A DNA stretch of 28,848 bases from Sulfopaludibacter sp035606355 (GCA_035606355.1 DATNFO010000009.1:1-28848), one strand, 5' to 3'; shown: positions 1 through 7,878, counted from the stretch's first letter. Made by a program: numbers and translations. Notes: generated from the sequence alone by a model not told the origin.

Positions 1-61
1 GCGGAATACCGACCTCAAACGCGCCGCTACCGATACCAGGATGCACTACGCCGACTTTCAT
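1..61 (-). CDS. Start of an unidentified protein (partial)
   Basis: An ATG on the minus strand at 61-59 opens a frame that stays open to the window edge and reads MKVGVVHPGIGSGAFEVGIP. Only 20 residues are visible. The hydrophobic beta-strand followed by a Gly-rich turn would fit the first strand of a Rossmann-like fold, but this is too little to name a family. No good Shine-Dalgarno sequence is seen. The arm of a large palindrome begins 30 bp upstream of the start codon, so the repeat array lies in the shared upstream region of this gene and the rightward M14 peptidase gene. Confidence 0.5.
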   Translation of the reverse strand, partial: MKVGVVHPGIGSGAFEVGIP

Positions 62-91
62 TTCTATCGGCGGCCCACAGGGCCATGGTTA

Positions 92-155
92 CTCCCTTAC
101 GGTCACGGCTCCGTATGTACATGATTCCGATAACGGAGCCGTGACCGTAAGGGAG
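92..155. repeat. 64-bp palindrome of locus 1
   Basis: Two perfect 23-bp inverted arms (92-114 and 133-155), built around GGTCACGGCTCCGT and its complement, enclose an 18-nt loop ATGTACATGATTCCGATA. As RNA or extruded DNA it would form a very stable hairpin. The same arms and loop length recur at 9440, 18419 and 28759. Confidence 0.9.
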
Positions 156-510
156 CGGTAAACGGTGCCGGGGGTGCGAGTGCGTTTGAATGGCAGCAAA
201 AAGCAATTTGATATTTTTTCACAAGCCCGTTAGGAAGCGGTAAAAGGTGCATCGAAAGGCGGATGGAGCGCGACGAGAACGGCAGCCAGGGTTTTTCACA
301 AACCCGTTAGGAAGCGGTAAAAGGTGTTTCGAAAGGCGAATTGAGCGCGACGAGAACCACAGCCGGATTTTTTCACAAACCCGTTAGGAAGCGGTAAACG
401 GTGTATCGAACGACGGATGGGGCGCGACGAGGACGGCAGCCGGATTTTTTCACAGCCCCGTCAGGGATCCGTAATAGGTGCGGGGGATCGGAGTGCGTTC
501 GAATGCGTTC
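92..510 (+). repeat. Mosaic repeat array, locus 1
   Basis: The array starts with a 64-bp palindrome (92-155) and continues with direct repeats in phase with the phrase CGGTAAA(A/C)GGTG. Unit starts are at about 156, 238, 315, 392 and 469, giving spacings of 82, 77, 77 and 77 bp. The first and the truncated last unit are type Y (containing GAGTGCGTTTGAATG). The middle three are type X (containing ATCGAAAGGCG and GCGCGACGAGAAC). Both types end in ATTTTTTCACA followed by CCCGT(T/A)AGG. The short reading frames across this stretch look like by-products of the repeats. The remaining stretch up to the M14 start (511-563) holds no gene. Confidence 0.85.
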
Positions 511-551
511 ACGCCAAGAACCCATCATCAGGCACGCAGCCTTAATTGCGG

Positions 552-557
552 TATATT
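552..557 (+). promoter_or_regulatory. Possible -10 element close to the M14 start
   Basis: TATATT ends 6 nt before the ATG at 564, and no Shine-Dalgarno sequence is present. With a usual -10 to start-point distance the transcript would begin at or next to the ATG, i.e. it would be leaderless. No convincing -35 hexamer is seen, so this is tentative. Confidence 0.3.
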
Positions 558-563
558 GCGGGA

Positions 564-3500
564 ATGCGTTTTGTAGGCTTCCTTCCCGCGGTGTATTTCG
601 CCGCGACCCTCTTCGCGCAGCCCGGCACGAATCCATCTCTCAAGCCTGGGCGCGATCAGAATCAGGCCATTGACGAGGAGTACACGAAAAAGATCCGCGA
701 GTACACCACCGAGACCTTCTTCAACTCGCCGCTCACGGATTACCTTCCTGCCTCCAAAACAGTGCCGACGCCGAAAGCCGAACTCGGCGACGTCTCCGGT
801 GCGCCCGGCATCCTGCCCTACTCTGCCGATGTCTACCGCTACATGCGCATGCTCGAGAAAGCCACTCCGCGCGTGAAGGTCTTCAGCATCGGCCACACCG
901 AAGAAGGCCGCGAAATGATCGCAGTCGCCGTGGCAAATGAAAAGCTGATCGCCGGCATGGACGAGAACCGCGGCCGCCTCGCAAAATTAGCCGACCCGCG
1001 CACCATCAATCTGAACGATGCCGAAGCCGAGAAGCTCGTCTCCGCCTCCACGGCGATCTATTACATTACCGGCACGATCCACTCGAGCGAAACCGGCGCA
1101 CCGACCGCGCTCATGGAACTGGCCTACCGGCTCGCCGTCGACGACAGCGCCTACATCCGCCACATCCGCGACAACGTCATCACCCTGATTACTCCGGTAG
1201 TGGAAGTGGATGGCCGCGACCGCATGGTCGACATTTATAAGTGGCATCTCGCCAACCCCGGCAAGCAGTGGCCGTCGCTCGCGTATTGGGGCCACTATGT
1301 GGCGCACGACAACAATCGCGACGCCATGGGCGTGACGCTGCAACTGACGCGCAACGTGCTCAACACGTTCGTCGGGCAGAAGGCGCAGGTGCTTCACGAT
1401 CTGCACGAGTCCGTTCCGTACCTCTACGACAATACGGTGGGAGACGGACCTTACAACGCGTGGATCGACCCGATTCTGGCCGACGAGTGGCAGATGATGG
1501 GTTGGAACAACGTTTCCGAGATGACCAAATTCGGCATGCCCGGCGTGTTCACGCACGGCACATTCGATACGTGGTCGCCCGGTTACCTGATGTTCATCGC
1601 GGCAATGCACAACGGCATCAGCCGCCTGTACGAGACATTCGGTAACGGCGGCGCGGATACCGAAGAGCGCACGCTCCGGCCTAACGAATACGGCCGCACG
1701 TGGTACCGGCAAAACCCGCCGCTGCCCAAGGCGAAATGGAGCCAGCGAAACAACAATAATTACGAACAGACGGGTTTGCTGACGGCGCTCGAGTACTTCT
1801 CTTTCAACGACAAGTTCTTCCTGCGCAATTTCTATCTCAAGGCCAAGCGCTCCATCGAAAAACCGCGCACCGAGGGTCCGGCGGCTTACGTGTTCACGGC
1901 AGACGATCCGCGCCCCGGCGGCCAGGCCGAGCTTCTCGACATCCTGCAAAAGCAGCAGTGCGAAGTCTACCGGGCGACGGCGCCGTTCACCGTCATGATG
2001 CCGGGCAAGCGCGCTCGCGCAACCTCGGGACGGGGCGGCCGCGGCGCCGACGCGGTGGAAGAGACGGTGGTGCGGCCGATCGAAAAACCCAAGCCCGAGC
2101 CGCGCACATTCCCGGCCGGCAGCTACGTTATCCGTATGGATCAACCTTACAGCCGCATTGCCGACGCGCTGCTGGATTATCAGTATTGGGCGGCGAACGA
2201 TCCGCAGAAGAGCATCTACGACGATACCGGCTGGACCTTCGGCGAACTCGGCAACGTGCAGGTGGCGCGCGTGCCCGACGTCAAGGTGCTGGAAGCCGCG
2301 ATGACCCGCGTGGATGGTCCGGTGCGCGCTTCCGGCGGCCTGGAGAACTCCGGCGATATTTATCTGGTGAACAACGATACGACCAACGGACTGATGACGC
2401 TCAGATACCGTTTCCCGCAGGCGAGCTTCGATGTTTCCGAAGAGCCGTTTGAAGCGGCGGGACACAAGTTCAACCGGGGTTCCTTCATTATCCGCAATGT
2501 GGCCGCGGCCGATCTCTCGAAGGCGGGGAGCGAACTCGGAGTACGCGCCTATGCCGTGAGCGTCCCACCAACGGTAAAGACGCACCCCGCGCGCGCCGCT
2601 CGCATCGCGTTCATGCACACGTGGCTGGGTACGCAAGCCGAGGGCTGGTGGCGTATGGAGTTTGACCGCCTCAAGATTCCGTACAGCTACATCAGCACGC
2701 AAAACGCCGCAGCCGAAAAGGACCTACGATCCAAATACGACGTCATTGTTTTCGGACCCGTGGGACGCGCCAACCCGCAGCAGATTGTCAACGGCCTGCC
2801 CATGTACGGCAATCCGCTGCCCTGGAAAGTCACGCCGCAGACTCCGAATCTGGCGCACAGCGACGAGACGGACGATATGCGCCCCGGACTCGGGTGGAGC
2901 GGCCTCGATCACTTACAGGAATTCGTGCGCAAGGGCGGACTGCTGATCACCGCAACGGACACCTCGAACTTCGCCGTGACGTTCGCGTTCACGCCGGGAG
3001 TCAGCATGACGGCGCCCCGCTTGCTGAAAGTGACGGGCTCCGTACTGCGCACCAAACTGGTGGACGCCGCCAGCCCGATCGCCTACGGGTACAGCGATAA
3101 CCTCGCGGTGTACGCGTACAACCCGACGATCTTCGGCGTTTCGAGTATGTCAGGCGGCGGAGGCGGCGGCGGTGGCCGCGGCGGCGGAGAAGCCGGGGGG
3201 CGCCCCACCGGTCGCGGAACTGCCGACGATCCGGACGTGCCGCAGGGCCGGCAGATGTTCGAAGCGCCCGAACAGCCGCGAGCGAATCCGTGGGAAGCGC
3301 AGCCCATCACCGATGAGCAACTGCGAAATCCAGTCAACGTCATTCCGCCGGCGCAACGGCCGCGCGTGATTCTGCGTTACGCGAATGCGCCGGACCTGCT
3401 GGTCTCCGGACTCCTCGATAACGGCGCCGAACTCGCGCAGCACCCGGCGGTGATCGATACGCCGGTAGGCGAGGGCCACGTGATTCTCTTCTCGAACAAT

Positions 3501-3602
3501 CCGTTTTGGCGTTCGGAGACGCAGGGGAGCTATGGACTGGTGTTCAATGCGATCTTGAACTTCGACAACCTCGACGCCGGCAGAAAGCTGGACACCAAGT
3601 GA
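564..3602 (+). CDS. Secreted M14-family zinc carboxypeptidase-like protein
   Basis: This is a 1012-residue protein with an N-terminal signal peptide (MRFVGFLPAVYFAATLFAQ). The ATG at 564 is preferred to an in-frame TTG at 546 because it places the signal peptide at the N-terminus. The peptidase domain lies in about the first 420 residues. HSSE at 173-176 matches the HxxE zinc motif of M14. NNR at 250-252 matches the substrate-carboxylate Asn-Arg pair, and HDLHE at 278-282 supplies the third zinc histidine (H278 or H281). The long C-terminal part contains Gly/Arg-rich segments near residues 485 and 863-885 and a region resembling a glutamine-amidotransferase-like fold; its role is unknown. It probably cleaves peptides in the periplasm or outside the cell. 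The stop codon overlaps the start of the next gene, so the two are likely co-translated. Acidobacteria often encode such roughly 1000-residue M14 proteins. Confidence 0.87.
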   Translation: MRFVGFLPAVYFAATLFAQPGTNPSLKPGRDQNQAIDEEYTKKIREYTTETFFNSPLTDYLPASKTVPTPKAELGDVSGAPGILPYSADVYRYMRMLEKATPRVKVFSIGHTEEGREMIAVAVANEKLIAGMDENRGRLAKLADPRTINLNDAEAEKLVSASTAIYYITGTIHSSETGAPTALMELAYRLAVDDSAYIRHIRDNVITLITPVVEVDGRDRMVDIYKWHLANPGKQWPSLAYWGHYVAHDNNRDAMGVTLQLTRNVLNTFVGQKAQVLHDLHESVPYLYDNTVGDGPYNAWIDPILADEWQMMGWNNVSEMTKFGMPGVFTHGTFDTWSPGYLMFIAAMHNGISRLYETFGNGGADTEERTLRPNEYGRTWYRQNPPLPKAKWSQRNNNNYEQTGLLTALEYFSFNDKFFLRNFYLKAKRSIEKPRTEGPAAYVFTADDPRPGGQAELLDILQKQQCEVYRATAPFTVMMPGKRARATSGRGGRGADAVEETVVRPIEKPKPEPRTFPAGSYVIRMDQPYSRIADALLDYQYWAANDPQKSIYDDTGWTFGELGNVQVARVPDVKVLEAAMTRVDGPVRASGGLENSGDIYLVNNDTTNGLMTLRYRFPQASFDVSEEPFEAAGHKFNRGSFIIRNVAAADLSKAGSELGVRAYAVSVPPTVKTHPARAARIAFMHTWLGTQAEGWWRMEFDRLKIPYSYISTQNAAAEKDLRSKYDVIVFGPVGRANPQQIVNGLPMYGNPLPWKVTPQTPNLAHSDETDDMRPGLGWSGLDHLQEFVRKGGLLITATDTSNFAVTFAFTPGVSMTAPRLLKVTGSVLRTKLVDAASPIAYGYSDNLAVYAYNPTIFGVSSMSGGGGGGGGRGGGEAGGRPTGRGTADDPDVPQGRQMFEAPEQPRANPWEAQPITDEQLRNPVNVIPPAQRPRVILRYANAPDLLVSGLLDNGAELAQHPAVIDTPVGEGHVILFSNNPFWRSETQGSYGLVFNAILNFDNLDAGRKLDTK

Positions 3603-4438
3603 AATTCGCTTCCGTGTTGCTGGCCGGCGCGGTGTGCGCCGCTCCGCTCGCGGCGCAGGCGGTGGACAAGCAGGACATCGAGTTTGGCCGGCCGGGCAAC
3701 CATCCGCTGTATCTCGACCTTCACGTTCCCGCCGGGCCCGGTCCGTTTCCGGCCGCGATTCTGGTGCACGGCGGAGGCTTCGACGAGGGCAGCCGGAAGA
3801 CCAACGTCCGGCCGCTCTTCCAATTGCTCGCCGATGCGCACTACGCCTGGTTCAGCGTCGACTATCGGATGGCGCCCGAGTTCCGGTTCCCCGCAGCGCG
3901 CGAGGACATGGATGCGGCTATCAAGTGGGTGAAGGCTCACGCGGCCGAATACAAGGTGGACCCGAAGCGGATCGCGCTGATTGGAGAATCGGCCGGCGGC
4001 TTCATGGTGAATTATGCGGTGACGCATGAGACGCCCGAAACGCGCGTCGCGGCCCTGGTGGATTTCTACGGGCCGGTGGATTACAAGGTGCTCGCCGCCG
4101 AGCGCCGCGACCATCCGGAGCGGTTCAACATGACGAGCATCAACAGGCACCTCGCCGACGGCGGCAGTTCCCGCTTCTTCGAGGGCGCACCGCCGGATTC
4201 GGCGGCTCCGATTCACGCCGTCCACAAGGGTATGCCGCCGGTGCTGGCGATCCACGGCACGAAGGACGATCAGGTGCCGTACACGCAATCGACGATGTTC
4301 TGCGACGCCATACGGAAGGTGGGAACAAGCTGCGACATCATCACCATCGAAGGCGGCGGTCACGGCATGGGCTGGAAAGACCCGTCGATGCAGCACTGGA
4401 AGGCCGAAATGATCGCTTGGCTGAATAGGAATATGTAA
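3599..4438 (+). CDS. Secreted alpha/beta hydrolase (esterase/lipase-like)
   Basis: This 279-residue protein starts at a GTG whose last bases overlap the M14 stop (GTGA), a translational-coupling arrangement. This start gives a clean signal peptide (MKFASVLLAGAVCAAPLAAQ); upstream in-frame starts would lie inside the M14 gene. It has the hormone-sensitive-lipase-type layout: oxyanion motif HGGG at 57-60, nucleophile elbow GESAG with S131, acid D224 in GTKDDQVP, and catalytic H255 in GGGHGMG. The substrate is not predictable; small esters or acylated sugars are typical for the family. The last 35 codons, which include the catalytic histidine, are repeated three more times downstream. Confidence 0.85.
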   Translation: MKFASVLLAGAVCAAPLAAQAVDKQDIEFGRPGNHPLYLDLHVPAGPGPFPAAILVHGGGFDEGSRKTNVRPLFQLLADAHYAWFSVDYRMAPEFRFPAAREDMDAAIKWVKAHAAEYKVDPKRIALIGESAGGFMVNYAVTHETPETRVAALVDFYGPVDYKVLAAERRDHPERFNMTSINRHLADGGSSRFFEGAPPDSAAPIHAVHKGMPPVLAIHGTKDDQVPYTQSTMFCDAIRKVGTSCDIITIEGGGHGMGWKDPSMQHWKAEMIAWLNRNM

Positions 4439-4441
4439 CGG

Positions 4442-4457
4442 CCGGTCTCCTGACCGG
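4442..4457. repeat. Type A hairpin after the hydrolase gene
   Basis: CCGGTC-TCCT-GACCGG forms a perfect 6-bp stem with a 4-nt loop just after the hydrolase stop. No U-run follows, so a terminator role is uncertain. An identical copy is at 4751-4766. Confidence 0.7.
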
Positions 4458-4607
4458 TCGCTAACTTAGATTTGCGACCAGGCGGGAGCGAGATCATCAC
4501 CATCCAGGGCGGTCACGGCATGGGCTGGACAGACCCGTCGATGCAGCACTGGATGACCGAAATGATCGCTTGGCTGAATCGGCACATGTAACGACTAGAG
4601 ATTTTGC

Positions 4608-4627
4608 GACCAGGCGGGAGCCTGGTC
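4608..4627. repeat. Type B hairpin
   Basis: GACCAGGC-GGGA-GCCTGGTC is a perfect 8-bp stem with a 4-nt loop inside linker B. The left half of the same motif is also present, truncated, at the end of each type A linker. Confidence 0.7.
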
Positions 4628-4750
4628 GTTACCTTCTGCTGCGAGATCATTACGATCGAGGGCGGCGGTCACGGGATGGGCTGGAGAGACCCGTCGATGC
4701 AGCACTGGAAGGCCGAAATGATCGCTTAGCTGAATAGGAATATGTAACGG

Positions 4751-4766
4751 CCGGTCTCCTGACCGG
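4751..4766. repeat. Type A hairpin, second copy
   Basis: Same stem and loop as at 4442-4457, carried along in the tandem duplication. Confidence 0.7.
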
Positions 4767-4919
4767 TCGCTAACTCAGATTTGCGACCAGGCGGGAGCGA
4801 GATCATCACCATCGAGGGCGGCGGTCACGGCATGGGCTGGAAAGACCCGTCGATGCAGCACTGGATGACCGAAATGATAGCTTGGCTGAATCGGCACATG
4901 TAACGACTAGAGATTTTGC

Positions 4920-4939
4920 GACCAGGCGGGAGCCTGGTC
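4920..4939. terminator. Type B hairpin just past the ROK-like gene stop
   Basis: This is the second copy of the GACCAGGC/GCCTGGTC hairpin. It begins 2 bp beyond the stop codon of the leftward ROK-like gene, so it could end transcription of the sthA operon. On the minus strand it is followed by GCAAAATC rather than a clean T-run, so rho-independent function is only possible, not clear. Confidence 0.4.
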
Positions 4940-4940
4940 G

Positions 4941-5816
4941 TTACTTTCTGCTGCTTACTCCGGCTCCGATGATTGCCAGCTCGTGGCTGTTCGCCACGCG
5001 CTCGAAGTGGCTGCCTTGCAGGGTGCTCATCTTGACCATCTCCTGCAGTGTCTCGCTCAGCAGCCCTAAATCCACGAAATCGGCATTCGGGCCCGCCAGA
5101 TAAAATCGTCCCGGGCCATCGGTGTGCACCATCGTGGCCGTCGCCGCTGCCAGTGCGCGATGCCAACGCTTCACGAATTCGACGGCGCGCTCTTCGCCGT
5201 GCAGCGCCGCGGCGAACACCTCTTCAGGCTCCAGATCCAGGAAGCGCAAGCGCATCGCCCGGCTGCCCACGATTCCCTCCAGATGCCCGTGACCTCCGCA
5301 GGCGCAATATTTCTCCTTAGGGTCCAGCGACACCACAATGTGCCCGCCTTCCCAAACGCCTTCGCTCCTCGGATGACGCCCGAAGCCGACTCCGTCTCCG
5401 AGGTACCAGACGCGCACCAGGCTTTCGAGGGTGCCGCGAGTGGCCGCGATGCCCGCCGCCAGGGCGTCGGCATCGTTCATCGCGCACACCGGCACCTGGA
5501 TGCCATCCTCGCGCAACGCGGCCGCGAGTTTCTCCTCGATGCGCAGTCCCTTCAACTGACCGAGATTCGGCGACTCTTCAATCAGCCCGCAACGAATAAT
5601 TCCGGGCAGCCCCGCACCAACGCTGTCCACCGCGCCGCCCGCATGCAGCGCAGCGACCGCTTCGCGCATGCGCGCCACAATCTCATCCGCCGGCAGCGAC
5701 TTCAAATCGAGCTCGCGGCCCGGCTCCGGATACATCCGAACGTCACCGAGGGTGGCGCCGTCCACCACTCCCGCCCAGATGTATCGTGTGGCCAGCACCC
5801 CTATGCTGCGCGCCAT
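4941..5816 (-). CDS. ROK-family protein with degenerate ATP-binding motif
   Basis: This 291-residue protein starts at the ATG 2 bp after the sthA stop, with GAGG upstream inside sthA; it is probably translated from the sthA message. ROK features are present: the sugar/catalytic motif MNDADA with D115, a zinc-site histidine H159, and CACGGHGHLE at 171-180, which matches the ROK signature CxCGxxGCxE except that the third cysteine is H178. The N-terminal phosphate loop expected as DxGGT is missing: the first strand reads IGVLATRYIWAGVVDG. The glycine-rich loop usually seen as STGIGGG reads LGDGVGFG. It may have altered or no kinase activity, or act as a sugar sensor. Family assignment is good; function is unknown. 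Confidence 0.75.
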   Translation of the reverse strand: MARSIGVLATRYIWAGVVDGATLGDVRMYPEPGRELDLKSLPADEIVARMREAVAALHAGGAVDSVGAGLPGIIRCGLIEESPNLGQLKGLRIEEKLAAALREDGIQVPVCAMNDADALAAGIAATRGTLESLVRVWYLGDGVGFGRHPRSEGVWEGGHIVVSLDPKEKYCACGGHGHLEGIVGSRAMRLRFLDLEPEEVFAAALHGEERAVEFVKRWHRALAAATATMVHTDGPGRFYLAGPNADFVDLGLLSETLQEMVKMSTLQGSHFERVANSHELAIIGAGVSSRK

Positions 5817-5818
5817 TT

Positions 5819-7207
5819 TCAGAACCTCATCAGCTTGTTGATGCCGTTGAACGCCGCCTGTTTGTAACACTCGGCCAGCGTCGGATAGTTAAACACGGTC
5901 TCGACGAAGTAGTCCACCGTGCCCTTCAAAACCAGCACCGCCTGCCCGATGTGCAGCAGCTCCGATGCGCCTTCGCCGATTATATGTACACCGAGAATCT
6001 CACGCGTCTCGCGATGAAAAATGAGTTTCAGGCGGCCCGTGGTATCGCCGCGAATCTGCCCGCGCGCCGTCTCGCGATAGTATGCGAGTCCCACTTCATA
6101 CGGCACATCTTCATCCGTGAGCTGCTCTTCGGTCTTGCCGATGAAGGAGATTTCCGGAATGGTGTAGATGCCGTACGGATACGTCGCGGGGTTGGAATGG
6201 ATCTTGAGCCCGCACGCATTCGCCGCGGCGAGCCGCCCCTGTTCCATCGATACCGACGCGAGGCTCGGAAACCCGATCACGTCGCCGACTGCGTAGATGC
6301 CCGGCACCTTGGTGCGATACTCCGCGTCCACGGAAATGCGCCCGCGGCTGTCCGCGTCGATTCCGGCCGCCGCGAGGTTGAGGCCATCGACTGCCCCCTG
6401 CCGCCCCACCGCGTATAAGAGCACGTCCCCGACAATTTTCTTGTTGCTTTTCAGGTTCGCGACCACGCCGCCATCGGGCGTCGCCTCCACGCTCGCGACT
6501 TCCTCGTTCAGCCGCATCGTCACGCGATGATCGCGCAGGTGATAGCTGAGCGCCTCGACAATTTCCGTATCGGCGAACTCCAGCAGCCGCGGGCGCTTCT
6601 CCACCAGGATCACGCGCACGCCGAGAATCGCGAACATGCACGCGTACTCGACGCCGATCACGCCGCCGCCCACCACGATCAGCGTTTTGGGGATCTCGGT
6701 AATATTCAGGATCTGATCGCTGTTGACAATCGTCTTCCCATTGATGGGAACGGTGGCCGAATCCGCGGGCCTGGTGCCGGTTGCGACGATGATGATGGGC
6801 GCTTCGGCATCGTCCTGACCACGGGAGTTTTCGATGCGTACGTGCGTCGCGTCAAGGAAACTGGCTTTCGCGAAGATCACTTCCACGCCGTTTCGCGTAA
6901 GCTGCGCCTGCGTAACGTCCACTTCCGTCTTGATCACCTGGTTGACCCGGAAACCCAGATCGGACATGGTGATGCGGTCTTTCACGTGGTAATTGATGCC
7001 GTAGATGCCCTGGAACTGAAAGCCGGAAAGGTGCAGGACGGCTTCGCGCATGGTCTTGCTGGGAATTGTGCCCGTGTTGACGCACACGCCTCCCACCACC
7101 TCGCGCTGCTCAATTACGGCGACGCGCCGGCCGCACTTGGAGCCTTGAATTGCTGCCCGCTGCCCCGCCGGTCCGGAGCCGATGACAATCAGATCGTAAG
7201 TTCGCAT
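5819..7207 (-). CDS. sthA: Soluble pyridine nucleotide transhydrogenase
   Basis: This 462-residue FAD flavoprotein of the pyridine nucleotide-disulfide oxidoreductase family interconverts NADPH/NAD+ and NADP+/NADH in the cytoplasm. The N-terminal FAD loop is GSGPAG at 10-15. The redox-active pair of related reductases (CxxxxC) is reduced to C42 with T47 in place of the second cysteine (VCVNTGTIPSK), as in E. coli SthA. A second dinucleotide loop, GGGVIG, follows in the NAD domain. In the C-terminal interface the usual His-Pro-Thr is NYPT, again as in SthA. Both substitutions argue against lipoamide dehydrogenase or glutathione reductase. The gene leads a two-gene unit with the ROK-like gene and lies 51 bp downstream of the SOD gene. 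Confidence 0.9.
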   Translation of the reverse strand: MRTYDLIVIGSGPAGQRAAIQGSKCGRRVAVIEQREVVGGVCVNTGTIPSKTMREAVLHLSGFQFQGIYGINYHVKDRITMSDLGFRVNQVIKTEVDVTQAQLTRNGVEVIFAKASFLDATHVRIENSRGQDDAEAPIIIVATGTRPADSATVPINGKTIVNSDQILNITEIPKTLIVVGGGVIGVEYACMFAILGVRVILVEKRPRLLEFADTEIVEALSYHLRDHRVTMRLNEEVASVEATPDGGVVANLKSNKKIVGDVLLYAVGRQGAVDGLNLAAAGIDADSRGRISVDAEYRTKVPGIYAVGDVIGFPSLASVSMEQGRLAAANACGLKIHSNPATYPYGIYTIPEISFIGKTEEQLTDEDVPYEVGLAYYRETARGQIRGDTTGRLKLIFHRETREILGVHIIGEGASELLHIGQAVLVLKGTVDYFVETVFNYPTLAECYKQAAFNGINKLMRF

Positions 7208-7210
7208 AGG

Positions 7211-7235
7211 TGGGGCAGGCGCGTCCGCCTGCCCA
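7211..7235. terminator. GC-rich hairpin between sodA and sthA
   Basis: TGGG(G)CAGGCG and CGCCTGCCCA pair around a short loop with one bulged G. It lies in the 51-bp gap between SOD and transhydrogenase. It may attenuate read-through or stabilise mRNA ends. No T-run is present. Confidence 0.4.
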
Positions 7236-7258
7236 CTTTCTCAGTGAGTGATCGGGGT

Positions 7259-7867
7259 TTACTTGCCCTGATTGAAGCGGTTTTCCACCTCGGGCCAGTT
7301 GACCACGTGCCACCAGGCAGCGAGATAGTCCGGACGGCGATTCTGATACTTCAGGTAATAGGCGTGCTCCCAAACATCGACGCCCATCACCGGGAATTTG
7401 CCTTCCATAATGGGACTGTCCTGGTTTGCGGTGGAGATGACGTCAACCTTATCGCCGCTCTTCACCAGCCACGCCCAACCCGAACCGAAGCGCGACGCGC
7501 CCGCGGCGTTCATCTTCTCTTTGAACTTATCGAAACTGCCGAACGTGCCGGAGATCGCCTGCGCGACATTGCCCACCGGGTGGCCGCCCCCCGGGCCCAT
7601 GATCTTCCAGAACATCGAGTGGTTGATGTGTCCGCCGCCATTGTTGCGCACTGCGGTCCGGATGTTCTCCGGCACGATGGCGCAGTTATTCGCGAGCAGC
7701 TCTTCAATGCTCTTGTTCTGCAGGTCCGGCGCGGATTCCAGCGCCTTATTCAAGTTGGTAACGTACGCGTTGTGGTGCTTGCCGTGATGGATCTCCATCG
7801 TCATCTTATCGATATGCGGCTCCAGAGCATCCGGAGCGTACGGCAGCGGCGGAAGTGTAAATGGCAT
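7259..7867 (-). CDS. sodA: Superoxide dismutase, Fe/Mn family (Mn-type)
   Basis: This 202-residue cytoplasmic enzyme converts superoxide to oxygen and hydrogen peroxide. Metal ligands are all present: H27 in MEIHHGKHH, H83 in INHSMFW, and D164 and H168 in DVWEHAYY. The active-site glutamine is at position 149 (ANQDSP), the Mn-type placement, and GPGGG follows the second ligand, so manganese is the more likely metal. The Shine-Dalgarno AAGGAG 7 nt before the ATG overlaps the end of gatA, so it may be expressed partly from the gatA message. There is no signal peptide. Confidence 0.93.
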   Translation of the reverse strand: MPFTLPPLPYAPDALEPHIDKMTMEIHHGKHHNAYVTNLNKALESAPDLQNKSIEELLANNCAIVPENIRTAVRNNGGGHINHSMFWKIMGPGGGHPVGNVAQAISGTFGSFDKFKEKMNAAGASRFGSGWAWLVKSGDKVDVISTANQDSPIMEGKFPVMGVDVWEHAYYLKYQNRRPDYLAAWWHVVNWPEVENRFNQGK

Positions 7868-7878
7868 CTCAGCTCTCC

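Larger units (their letters stand above)
4333..4903 (+). repeat. Tandem copies of the hydrolase 3' end
   Basis: The hydrolase C-terminal coding segment (copy 1, 4333-4438) is repeated at 4499-4591, 4642-4747 and 4798-4903. Copies 1 and 3 end in codons for NRNM and are followed by linker A with a CCGGTC/GACCGG hairpin. Copies 2 and 4 end in NRHM and are followed by linker B with a GACCAGGC/GCCTGGTC hairpin. The stop codons are 153, 156 and 156 bp apart, so the structure is a dimeric higher-order repeat of about 312 bp. Copy 2 lacks 3 bp in the Gly run, and copy 3 has TGG changed to TAG in the segment for MIAWLN. None of copies 2-4 has its own start or signal peptide, so they are not genes. This accounts for the otherwise gene-free stretch 4439-4940. 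Confidence 0.9.

Noticed and set aside
92..510. The regularly spaced direct repeats resemble a CRISPR array.
   Set aside because: The units are similar over their whole 74-82 bp length with no unique spacers. Two unit types alternate irregularly, and there is a central palindrome and no cas gene.
987..2702. A long minus-strand open frame (571 codons) across the M14 gene.
   Set aside because: It is the antisense shadow of a GC-rich gene with clear M14 motifs; its translation is rich in Arg and His with no recognisable domain.
3506..3598. An upstream extension of the hydrolase frame.
   Set aside because: It lies within the M14 gene, and the GTG at 3599 puts the signal peptide at the N-terminus.
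4499..4903. Copies 2-4 of the hydrolase end as separate small genes.
   Set aside because: They have no start codon, no ribosome-binding site and no signal peptide, and copy 3 has an internal TAG.
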